The translations under genes were made by a program, and so were the position numbers. Positions 1-5,302 of a stretch of DNA of 5,428 bases are shown piece after piece (the first letter of the stretch is position 1; each line of letters opens with the position of its first letter). Under the pieces are notes generated by a model that was not told the origin of the DNA, searched no databases, and worked only from the letters and a program-made list of their open reading frames with translations. Where the stretch lies: the NCBI GenBank assembly GCA_019313505.1, contig JAFDBA010000155.1, forward strand, positions 1-5,428, in the 5' to 3' direction. Source of the stretch: Deltaproteobacteria bacterium. GTDB taxonomy: Bacteria; Desulfobacterota; Desulfobacteria; Desulfobacterales; UBA11574.

Positions 1-709
1 AACAGGAGATCAGATTGCCGGATTGCCAGTCAATGACCCAGTTGGTCTGCTTGGTGGCATGCCCGCCCATGTACTCGTGCATACCGGTTATGGAAGCTAA
101 TCCGGCGTGGGCCTGGCCCAGGATGTCGTAGGAACCGCCGAAAATCTTGGGTCCGTAGCCGAAACCGCCGCCCCAGACATAGATGAACCGGGGGTTGATT
201 TCAGACAGGTACCGGTAGCTCATTTTCCACTTGTCTAAGGTTCCCGGCCGGTACAGCTCGGTGAGCCCGTCGAACTTTTTCACCAGCCCGTAAAAGACCT
301 CCACCATCTCCGGGATATGGTAATCCATGGTCAGAAAGTACTTGTTGGGGTTGGCGTTGGTGAACCCGAGACCGGTTCCGGTCATGGGGCGCGTGTCGTG
401 GAGCGGATACAGATAGCACTCGTTAAACGGAGAGGTATGCCGCATGGCATCCCCCATCCTGGGCATCTCGATCTTGACCACCCGAGCGCCATGTTCGGCC
501 AGGTTGGCCACAGAATGAGGCGTGAAGATGTACATGGTGCAGCTCAGCCACTTGAGGCCTTTGAGCGCCTCGGGCTTGGCGTGCTCGTTGCCCACGTCAA
601 AAATACCCTTGCAGTACTCTTCGTAGGGCATCTTCATCTCTTCCATCTCGCCTTGACTCTTGGGGCCTGGCAGGTCTTCTATGCGTGTTACTCTTGGGTC
701 TTTTGCCAT
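1..709 (-). CDS. Class III (CaiB/BaiF) CoA-transferase, Asp-containing partner, C-terminus cut by window edge
   Basis: The first 236 residues are visible and the frame is open to the left edge; class III enzymes usually have about 400-450 residues, so roughly half is missing. The family moves CoA between carboxylic acids through an enzyme-bound aspartyl-CoA and acts in the cytoplasm. After an N-terminal lead of about 50 residues comes the nucleotide-fold start (about 51-90, with AEHGARVVKIE), then a stretch with YRPGTLDKW (153-161) and INPRFIYVWGGGFGYGP (171-187), then YDILGQAHAG (194-203). D195 in that motif is the expected catalytic aspartate. D227 and G231 fit the following conserved DxxxG stretch. 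The ATG at 709-707 is chosen because an excellent SD precedes it at 5 nt. It starts one base after the stop of the larger transferase gene, so the two are probably one operon, translationally coupled, and may form a heteromer as BbsE/BbsF do. The substrate is unknown; family assignment is firm. Confidence 0.9.
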   Translation of the reverse strand, partial: MAKDPRVTRIEDLPGPKSQGEMEEMKMPYEEYCKGIFDVGNEHAKPEALKGLKWLSCTMYIFTPHSVANLAEHGARVVKIEMPRMGDAMRHTSPFNECYLYPLHDTRPMTGTGLGFTNANPNKYFLTMDYHIPEMVEVFYGLVKKFDGLTELYRPGTLDKWKMSYRYLSEINPRFIYVWGGGFGYGPKIFGGSYDILGQAHAGLASITGMHEYMGGHATKQTNWVIDWQSGNLISC

Positions 710-710
710 T

Positions 711-2195
711 TTACATCACCCCCTTTTGTTTGAAATCATTGACTTGGTTCTGGTCAATCCCACACCATTTCATGTAAATTTCATAGTTGTCATACCCAAG
801 GTCCCTGCCCATCCATTTGCACCTGAAGGGTGCATAGACCTGATAGGAGGACGGGCTCGATGCGATCAGCAGCGGGCCGTAGTCGGTCTCATGGACATAC
901 ATCCAGGGGCGGTACTTGAAATGCGGGAATTCAGCAACCTCATCAATAAACATGACCGGCCCTGCTGCAAGCTGGTACTCGAGCAGCTTTGCTTCAGCTT
1001 CAACCCTGCATTGGTCTCTGAGCCAGCGGGTGGTCACAGAATAAACCTTGATCAGGGCGTGCAGGGCGTTCCTGGCCCCCACCTCCTTGAGGAAGGGATC
1101 TTCGTGGATCAGCCGGCCGAACTGGCTGTAATCGCGCTCAAGGCAAAAGCCGATGTTGTACCACAGCTTGTCGGTCTGCCCGCCGATCATCATGTACCCG
1201 TCCTTGCAGGGGTTCCAGGCATACTGGTTCAGGTTTGGATCCCAGCCGCCGGATCGGCCCTTGATGCTGGCATTGAACCCGTACCAGGTAATATCAAAGT
1301 CAAGCATGTCCAACAGCGTTTCAGAGCCGGTCACCTCGATCATCTGTCCGGTGTTGCCGAGTTCGTCACGCCAGTAAAGGGCTGCAACGGCATTAAGAAA
1401 TCCCTGACCGCCGGCCACATAATCTTCCAGCCAGATCCCCGAACGGGTCGGATCGCCGCCCTTGCCTCTGGGCAGCAGGTCCTGGGCCAAACCGGTGTTG
1501 TGCACCCATGCATTGGCACAGCTGCCAAAGGGCGCTAATTCCCACTGGCCGAACTTGGACTGCTTGTCCTTCCAGGGGCCCCATTGACCGTTAACACCCA
1601 CCCAGACATAGACCATCTTGGGGTTGGCGTCCTTGAGTTGCCGGTAGCCGATGCCCAGGTTATCCATATATCCTGGGGGCATCCCGTCGATCAACACATC
1701 GACAGTGGACGCCATTCTCTTGAAGATTTCCTGGCCCTCTGCGGTCTCCACATCCAGGGTGACGCAGTGGGTGTTCACCGTCTCGGCGACAAACTCCATA
1801 CCGCATTTTTCGCCGGAATCCCGATTTTCCAGATAGTACTCTTCACGGCCAAAGGGCGTCAGTTTTCTCAAAGGATCGCCGCCGGGGGGTTCGATGGATA
1901 CACACTCGGCCCCGGCTTCGCCGAACAGAGACGTGGCAAACTTGTGCCCCAGCCGCCAGAGGCCGATATCCAATACCTTAAGATGTGCCAGAGACTCATC
2001 TTTCGCGTATCTTTTTTCGAACTTGAGGTTTGCCTCAGCCCACTCACAGAATTCCAGCGCCTTCCGTTTTTCATACACCGGCTTTACGACATCGTAGGAA
2101 ACCACCGGTGTAACCGGATAGGGTCTGACATCCATGTCCATAAGACCAATGGTGTCGAGCCGGCTGGTTATTTCAATATCTCGTTTTTCTGCCAT
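711..2195 (-). CDS. Class III (CaiB/BaiF) CoA-transferase-like protein, long form, catalytic Asp apparently replaced by Gly
   Basis: This complete protein has 494 residues, longer than the usual 400-450, with about 70 extra residues before the conserved fold. The fold starts at LKVLDIGLW (72-80) and FGEAGAECVSIEPPGGDPLR (91-110). It continues with DVLIDGMPPGYMDNLGIGY (166-184), VWVGVNGQWGPW (197-208), the DYVAGGQGFLNAVAAL stretch (258-273) and a class III C-terminal domain (about 330-465). Where the family has F/Y-D-x4-A-x2-G, this protein reads FGQWELAPFG (215-224). That puts Gly216 where the Asp should be. There is no Asp between 211 and 238; Glu219 is the nearest acid. It may therefore be a structural or CoA-binding subunit for the following gene, which keeps its Asp, or it may use Glu219. 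The start is set by GGAGGT at 2206-2201, 5 nt before ATG. It leads the leftward operon behind a leader of about 360 nt. BbsE-like pairing is inference from gene order; the substrate is unknown. Confidence 0.9.
   Translation of the reverse strand: MAEKRDIEITSRLDTIGLMDMDVRPYPVTPVVSYDVVKPVYEKRKALEFCEWAEANLKFEKRYAKDESLAHLKVLDIGLWRLGHKFATSLFGEAGAECVSIEPPGGDPLRKLTPFGREEYYLENRDSGEKCGMEFVAETVNTHCVTLDVETAEGQEIFKRMASTVDVLIDGMPPGYMDNLGIGYRQLKDANPKMVYVWVGVNGQWGPWKDKQSKFGQWELAPFGSCANAWVHNTGLAQDLLPRGKGGDPTRSGIWLEDYVAGGQGFLNAVAALYWRDELGNTGQMIEVTGSETLLDMLDFDITWYGFNASIKGRSGGWDPNLNQYAWNPCKDGYMMIGGQTDKLWYNIGFCLERDYSQFGRLIHEDPFLKEVGARNALHALIKVYSVTTRWLRDQCRVEAEAKLLEYQLAAGPVMFIDEVAEFPHFKYRPWMYVHETDYGPLLIASSPSSYQVYAPFRCKWMGRDLGYDNYEIYMKWCGIDQNQVNDFKQKGVM
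715..725 (-). promoter_or_regulatory. Ribosome binding site inside the upstream gene (translational coupling)
   Basis: The minus strand reads AAGGGGGTGAT, matching 10 of 11 bases of the ideal complement AAGGAGGTGAT to the 16S rRNA 3' end. It lies within the last codons of the 494-residue transferase gene, just before its TAA stop, and 5 nt before the ATG of the next transferase. The stop and start are separated by one base, so ribosomes finishing the first gene can restart at once. This fits a need for balanced amounts of two subunits. Confidence 0.8.
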
Positions 2196-2295
2196 ATTTT
2201 ACCTCCAAAATAGTTTAAATTCCATTCAAGAATTTATCCAATGCTGTCCTCAGTATCAGAGGAATGGCAATAATTCCCCTTAACTGACCTTTTAC

Positions 2296-2306
2296 CACCT
2301 CCTTTC
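2296..2306 (-). promoter_or_regulatory. Orphan Shine-Dalgarno sequence in the transferase leader (proximal)
   Basis: The minus strand reads GAAAGGAGGTG, including a 9-base perfect anti-SD match (AAGGAGGTG). No ATG, GTG or TTG follows at usable spacing with an open frame of any length. The same 11-mer occurs on the plus strand in the ligase leader at 3089-3099, so it is shared by both leaders. It may be a ribosome standby site or part of a regulatory RNA structure; the role is inference. Confidence 0.45.
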
Positions 2307-2339
2307 TGATCGGAATTCGGCTTAAACCGGCAACCATGA

Positions 2340-2355
2340 TAAAACGACCGTTTTA
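2340..2355. promoter_or_regulatory. Operator-like 16-bp palindrome TAAAACG-AC-CGTTTTA
   Basis: Two perfect 7-bp arms (TAAAACG and CGTTTTA) are separated by two bases. A two-base loop is too tight for a good RNA hairpin, so a dimeric DNA-binding protein site is more likely. It lies about 145 bp upstream of the larger transferase start and downstream of its predicted promoters, where a bound repressor could block elongation. The protein is unknown. Confidence 0.4.
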
Positions 2356-2469
2356 GCTGATTGATAGTTACAGCGCCGGCAGCCGCGTTTATACACTTCC
2401 TAATTTTCTGCTTGCCTTTCGATTGGTCGTTTTCCCCTCCGCTTTATGCAGAAAGCATAACAGTCCGAT

Positions 2470-2481
2470 ATCACCTCCTTA
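2470..2481 (-). promoter_or_regulatory. Orphan, full-length Shine-Dalgarno match in the transferase leader (distal)
   Basis: The minus strand reads TAAGGAGGTGAT, a perfect 12-base complement to the standard bacterial 16S rRNA 3' end. The first ATG downstream is about 15 nt from AGGAGG and opens a frame of only four codons (M-L-S-A-stop). That frame lies within an inverted repeat TTATGC/GCATAA. No real gene follows, so this is either a leader minicistron site or a ribosome-binding element without translation. Confidence 0.45.
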
Positions 2482-2563
2482 TATATAAAAATAAAAAATG
2501 TTGAACAGTATTCTCAAAAAAATGAGCTAATTGAATTATGCATGAACTTTATTCGGAATTCAC

Positions 2564-2592
2564 CTTCTAAAATTGTTTAGAAATTTTGTCAA
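2564..2592 (-). promoter_or_regulatory. Predicted sigma-70-type promoter of the transferase operon (proximal copy)
   Basis: On the minus strand a perfect -35 TTGACA (2592-2587) is followed by a 17-bp spacer and TAGAAG (2569-2564), which matches 4 of 6 bases of the -10 consensus. Transcription would begin near 2557, giving a leader of about 360 nt before the 494-residue transferase gene. The spacer is almost filled by the palindrome TCTAAACAATTTTAGA (as read on this strand), the classic place for a repressor to compete with RNA polymerase. Confidence 0.6.
2565..2582. promoter_or_regulatory. Operator-like palindrome, copy 1 (TTCTAAA-ATTG-TTTAGAA)
   Basis: Two 7-bp arms (TTCTAAA/TTTAGAA) are separated by ATTG. 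This is the most symmetric of three copies and lies between the -35 and -10 of the proximal promoter. The size and symmetry fit a dimeric repressor (TetR- or MarR-like, by analogy only). Confidence 0.6.
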
Positions 2593-2615
2593 GCCTAAAA
2601 AATGAATGTTATTCA
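2566..2615. repeat. 50-bp direct repeat, copy 1 (promoter/operator block)
   Basis: Positions 2566-2615 and 2652-2701 are identical except for one base (2608 G versus 2694 T). Each copy contains the palindrome, the -35 TTGACA in reverse orientation, and AAAAATGAAT. The repeat duplicates a promoter with its operator. In this copy the end forms an inverted repeat AAATGAAT/ATTCATTT (2600-2618, 3-nt centre), just upstream of the proximal -35. Confidence 0.8.
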
Positions 2616-2627
2616 TTTAAATATTTA

Positions 2628-2643
2628 TCTAAAATTGTTTAGA
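2628..2643. promoter_or_regulatory. Operator-like palindrome, copy 2 (TCTAAA-ATTG-TTTAGA)
   Basis: This is the same 16-bp core with 6-bp arms. It sits between the two promoter copies, 62 bp from copy 1 and 24 bp from copy 3. With copy 3 it forms a tandem duplication of 23 bp (2622-2644 and 2646-2668) separated by one base, which places the two sites a little over two helix turns apart. Confidence 0.55.
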
Positions 2644-2649
2644 ATTATT

Positions 2650-2678
2650 TATCTAAAATTGTTTAGAAATTTTGTCAA
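2650..2678 (-). promoter_or_regulatory. Predicted promoter of the transferase operon (distal, duplicated copy)
   Basis: An exact copy of the -35 TTGACA and spacer lies 86 bp upstream of the proximal promoter, at 2678-2656. The -10 region differs because the repeat ends there: TAGATA at 17-bp spacing (3 of 6), or GATAAA at 19 bp (4 of 6). It is therefore probably weaker than the proximal copy. It again has the palindrome in its spacer. Confidence 0.45.
2652..2667. promoter_or_regulatory. Operator-like palindrome, copy 3 (TCTAAA-ATTG-TTTAGA)
   Basis: This is the same 16-bp core, in the spacer of the distal promoter copy. Three identical cores within about 100 bp, two of them in promoter spacers, argue for selection on a binding site rather than chance in AT-rich DNA. 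Confidence 0.55.
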
Positions 2679-2701
2679 GCCTAAAAAATGAATTTTATTC
2701 A
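2652..2701. repeat. 50-bp direct repeat, copy 2 (promoter/operator block)
   Basis: This is the partner of 2566-2615, offset by 86 bp, with 49 of 50 bases identical. The AAAATGAATTTT segment at its end recurs at 2701-2712. Only a short TGAAT/ATTCA inverted repeat remains here, so the 8-bp palindrome of copy 1 is not conserved. Confidence 0.8.
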
Positions 2702-2934
2702 AAATGAATTTTTAATTTGGCCTTTAAACCCGGCAATCAAGGCTTAATAAACCTGGATCGTTAAACATTCCGAACAGACAAGGGAAGACCGAACATAGAT
2801 GTGCAAATGTTTTTCAAAAAGGTTTAAGATCGCATAAAATACAACATATAGATTAGCGGATATTTCAAAATACATAATAAGCTATTATTTCCGTGAAAAA
2901 AGGAGAATTTAAACAGAAATTTTTCCCGGTTTTG

Positions 2935-2972
2935 GGCAAAAAAAATGCTTTAAAAACCAATATTTTTTTGCC
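2935..2972. repeat. Inverted repeat GGCAAAAAAA...TTTTTTTGCC with a weak sigma-54-like match
   Basis: Two perfect 10-bp arms (2935-2944 and 2963-2972) flank 18 nt. On the plus strand the left arm also gives GG-N10-GC (GG 2935-2936, GC 2947-2948), the invariant spacing of sigma-54 promoters. The flanking bases (GGGCAA and ATGCT) fit only partly. If real, it would start ligase transcription near 2960. A-tract runs make chance a serious alternative. Confidence 0.2.
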
Positions 2973-3001
2973 TTGCAATTTGTTGCGGGATATCTTATAG
3001 G
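2973..3001 (+). promoter_or_regulatory. Weak sigma-70-like promoter candidate for the ligase gene
   Basis: TTGCAA (2973-2978) and TATAGG (2996-3001) are spaced by 17 bp, each matching 4 of 6 consensus bases. Transcription would start near 3008 and produce a leader of about 280 nt. In AT-rich DNA such matches are common, so this is only a candidate. Confidence 0.2.
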
Positions 3002-3022
3002 CAAATGTTTGAAAAGTTTTCT

Positions 3023-3036
3023 AATGATACATCATT
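3023..3036. promoter_or_regulatory. Operator-like palindrome AATGAT-AC-ATCATT
   Basis: Two 6-bp arms surround the same AC centre as the 2340-2355 palindrome, with different arm sequence. It lies just downstream of the weak ligase promoter candidate, where an operator would be sensible. A 14-bp palindrome in AT-rich DNA can arise by chance. Confidence 0.25.
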
Positions 3037-3086
3037 GAATATCGCCACCATGCATGAAAAATTTCGACTGGTTTCGATAATTTCTT

Positions 3087-3110
3087 TTGAAAGGAGGTGA
3101 ACGCTTTCAA
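3087..3110 (+). promoter_or_regulatory. Orphan Shine-Dalgarno presented in a hairpin loop, ligase leader
   Basis: The arms TTGAAAG (3087-3093) and CTTTCAA (3104-3110) are perfect 7-bp complements around the 10-nt loop GAGGTGAACG. The loop and stem edge contain AAGGAGGTGA (3091-3100), a perfect 10-base SD. No start codon follows at usable spacing, and the ligase ATG is about 190 nt downstream with its own SD. The 11-mer GAAAGGAGGTG is shared with the transferase leader. A role as ribosome standby site, regulatory RNA or protein-binding hairpin is inference. Confidence 0.4.
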
Positions 3111-3289
3111 TATATCACTCTGGAACGGTTGTCCGAACGTCATTCGGGGTGAAATTTGAGTAAAACTCGACTTCAAAACAGGTTAAACTCATGTCTCCCG
3201 GCCGAGGCAGGGATATAAAACCGATTGTTGAGTAATGGAAACGGCTTACATTTAAAATAGACAACACTAAAATTAGGGAGGTTTATGTT

Positions 3290-4936
3290 ATGGGAAAAAT
3301 ACCGGAAAAGATGTTGCCACCAAAAGATATGTGGCCTGAATATGTGGTTCCTGAAGAGTTTGCGGACACTCCGGATGAATTGAATCTTACCGATTTCTTG
3401 CTTGACCGGCATGTTCGTGAAGGCAGGGGAGACAATGCTGCCATCAAATTCATGGATCAGACCGTCACCTACGCGCAGCTCCAGGAAATGACAAACAAGT
3501 TCGGGAACAGTCTGAAAAATGAAGGCGTTGAATCACAGGACCGTGTGGGTATTCGTCTTGGTAATTCAATCCAGGCTCTTGTTGCCATATTTGCCGTTGA
3601 AAAAATAGGTGCAATTCCAGTACCTACTTCACCTTTGTGGTCCGGCGAAGAGGTGGCTTTTGTTGCCAACAATGCCGAGATGAAATTTTTTATCGTCAAT
3701 GCCCCCCTCATGCCTCCGGTTGAGACTGCCAAACCCAAATTTGAATTTGGTACAAGAGTAATTGTTATCGGCGGTAATGCAGATGAAGTAAAGGCCGCCG
3801 GCAATATGGTCTATGAAGAGATGATGGCGGCCGGTTCCTCTGACCTAAAAGCCACCATGCTCAAAGGTACCGACATCGGCATCATGCTCTACACCTCCGG
3901 CACCACCGGCATGCCCAAAGGTTGTGTCCATTTTTTGAAACCGATCGTTATAGAGACCAAAATGGTTAACAAACATGTTTACAAGATGAAACCCGGTGAT
4001 GTTCTGGGCGGAGCTGCTCCGGTATCATTTGCCGCCGGCTTTGGAACCTTTACTCTTATGCCTTTTGAAGGGGGCGCAGCCATATCCCTTATCCCAAAAT
4101 TCACGCCGCCTGATATGCTGAACCTGATCCAGAAACACAAAATCACAATTCTCACCGGTCTGCCCACAGGCTACCGGGCTCTTATGAAGTTCCCAAAATT
4201 TAAAGATTTCGACACCAGCTCAATTCGCCTTTACACTTCCGGTGGGGACGCTCTGGGTGCCGAGACACTGAAGATCTGGACGGAACTCACCGGCCAACCG
4301 ATCTGGGAAGGCCTGGGCGGCACTGAAATGCTCCATCTGGTTACATCAAACACATTGAACGATGAACCAATGCCCGACTCCATCGGTAAAGCTATTCCCG
4401 GTGTAAAGTGTAAGGTCGTGGATCCTGAATGGAATGATTGCAAACCGGATCAAGTCGGCAGCATGGTTATCAAGGGACCATCGGGAAGCCTGTACTGGAA
4501 GCCTTACGAGAATAATGATAAGCTTTTGAATTCCCAAAAAAAAGGCGTGGTCGACGGCTGGAATCAGATGGGTGATGCGGTCTTCATGAAGGAAGACGGC
4601 AACATTTTCTTTGTATCCCGGGAAGACGACATGATCAAAAGCTCCGGGTATCGTATCGGCCCTGCAGAAGTGGAAGAGGCCATCGAAAAGCATCCGGCCG
4701 TGGCCGAATGCGGCATTATTGGTATACCTGATCCGGACAAGGGCCAGATTACCAAAGCCTTTGTGGTACTGAAAGAAGGCAATGAAGGCAACGACGAGTT
4801 CTTTGAAGAACTAAAAGAATTCTTGAAGGCACATATTGCCATCTACAAGCTCCCCAGAGCTATCGAATACAGGACAGAGCTGCCCCGCACAGCCACCGGC
4901 AAACTTTTGCGTCGCCATCTGCGTCCGTCTAAATAG
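3290..4936 (+). CDS. AMP-forming acyl/aryl-CoA ligase, benzoate / 2-aminobenzoate-CoA ligase-like
   Basis: This 548-residue cytoplasmic enzyme is predicted to couple a carboxylic acid to CoA with ATP cleaved to AMP and pyrophosphate, through an acyl-adenylate. The large N-terminal domain holds the P-loop YTSGTTGMPKG (201-211), the acyl-pocket region with PVSFAAGFGT (244-253), and EGLGGTEM (340-347). The hinge and small C-terminal domain hold MGD (427-429), SREDDMIKSSGYRIGPAEVE (443-462) and PRTATGK (532-538), with K538 the expected catalytic lysine. All core motifs are intact and the length is normal. The GLGGTEMLH form and the AVAECGIIG-PD-KGQ stretch resemble benzoate- and 2-aminobenzoate-CoA ligases more than acetyl-CoA synthetases, so an aromatic or cyclic acid is likely but not proven. 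The start is set by AGGGAGG (3275-3281), 8 nt before ATG; an ATG at 3285 is out of frame. The gene is transcribed alone, divergently from the transferases, and ends at an intrinsic terminator. Confidence 0.92.
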   Translation: MGKIPEKMLPPKDMWPEYVVPEEFADTPDELNLTDFLLDRHVREGRGDNAAIKFMDQTVTYAQLQEMTNKFGNSLKNEGVESQDRVGIRLGNSIQALVAIFAVEKIGAIPVPTSPLWSGEEVAFVANNAEMKFFIVNAPLMPPVETAKPKFEFGTRVIVIGGNADEVKAAGNMVYEEMMAAGSSDLKATMLKGTDIGIMLYTSGTTGMPKGCVHFLKPIVIETKMVNKHVYKMKPGDVLGGAAPVSFAAGFGTFTLMPFEGGAAISLIPKFTPPDMLNLIQKHKITILTGLPTGYRALMKFPKFKDFDTSSIRLYTSGGDALGAETLKIWTELTGQPIWEGLGGTEMLHLVTSNTLNDEPMPDSIGKAIPGVKCKVVDPEWNDCKPDQVGSMVIKGPSGSLYWKPYENNDKLLNSQKKGVVDGWNQMGDAVFMKEDGNIFFVSREDDMIKSSGYRIGPAEVEEAIEKHPAVAECGIIGIPDPDKGQITKAFVVLKEGNEGNDEFFEELKEFLKAHIAIYKLPRAIEYRTELPRTATGKLLRRHLRPSK

Positions 4937-4974
4937 TATTAGGTAATTCGCAGGATGTGATATTCTAATAATTC

Positions 4975-5007
4975 CCCCTCACCTTCATAGGTGAGGGGAT
5001 TTTTTTT
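4975..5007 (+). terminator. Rho-independent terminator of the ligase gene
   Basis: A perfect 9-bp stem CCCCTCACC/GGTGAGGGG with loop TTCATA is followed by A and eight T residues (5000-5007), 38 nt after the ligase stop. The GC-rich stem and T-tract are textbook, so the ligase is very likely a single-gene transcript. Confidence 0.95.
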
Positions 5008-5133
5008 GCAGTTGCTAAAACATGTTCCGATTGGCCCTAGTCTGAACTACCGAAACCTGAACCTCTGAACCCCCACTTTTTCAGCTTCATACTTGAAATC
5101 AAGAATACCTCGTGCCATACTCTTGGAAAAGAT

Positions 5134-5189
5134 GAACATCGAACAGACTGAACATCGAACATCGAACGTCCAACATCGAATGTTGAATG
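5134..5189. repeat. Heptad repeat array, GAACATC orientation (left arm)
   Basis: A seven-base unit recurs, mostly in register: GAACATC (5134, 5150, 5157), with variants GAACAGA (5141), GAACGTC (5164), CAACATC (5171) and GAATGTT (5178). Positions 5164-5180 are an exact 17-base inverted copy of 5347-5363 in the right array. Together the arrays make an imperfect inverted pair around about 110 bp. I recall similar intergenic heptad repeats in environmental Desulfobacterota-like genomes, but cannot check this here. Confidence 0.75.
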
Positions 5190-5302
5190 AAAAAACCTAA
5201 ACTACTAAATGATATTAAAAAAAAAGATATAGTCATTCAAGGTTGGATATTGGATTTTTAAAAACAAATGAAATTAAATTGTGGAGCGGAGCGACATCAT
5301 TA

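Larger units (their letters stand above)
2196..3289. other. Divergent AT-rich control region between the transferase operon and the ligase gene
   Basis: These 1,094 bases hold no credible protein gene. The part nearest the transferase operon (about 2196-2480) is of mixed composition and contains a leader with two gene-less SD sequences, a 16-bp palindrome and small hairpins. One such hairpin is TCCTC/GAGGA at 2247-2263 and another is TTATGC/GCATAA at about 2444-2460. The middle (about 2480-3060) is very AT-rich and carries the repeated promoter/operator block. CCGAACA occurs twice, 19 bp apart, at 2770 and 2789, and GCAAATGTTT occurs twice, at 2803 and 3001. The part nearest the ligase (about 3060-3289) is a probable leader with an SD displayed in a hairpin loop and a CCGAA/TTCGG hairpin at about 3133-3147. 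The length and structure suggest both directions are regulated. No regulator gene is in the window. Confidence 0.75.

Noticed and set aside
317..2213. Long plus-strand open frames (317-733, 660-1538, 1584-2213)
   Set aside because: They lie antisense to the two transferase genes, lack SD sequences, and their translations show no family motifs, while the minus-strand frames show class III transferase motifs throughout.
2247..2263. Intrinsic terminator or attenuator in the transferase leader (TCCTC/GAGGA hairpin)
   Set aside because: The stem has only 5 bp and no T-tract follows in the leftward direction.
2443..2460. Four-codon leader peptide (M-L-S-A) after the distal orphan SD
   Set aside because: The spacing from AGGAGG to ATG is about 15 nt and the frame is trivially short; the inverted repeat explains the sequence as well.
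3173..4842. Minus-strand open frames opposite the ligase gene
   Set aside because: The plus strand carries every adenylate-forming motif in one frame. The antisense frames have no recognisable domain and no SD.
5047..5118. 23-codon minus-strand frame (begins MARGILDFKYEAEK)
   Set aside because: It looks protein-like by composition but is very short, has no SD, and is bounded by repeat sequence; it could at most be a remnant of a lost gene.
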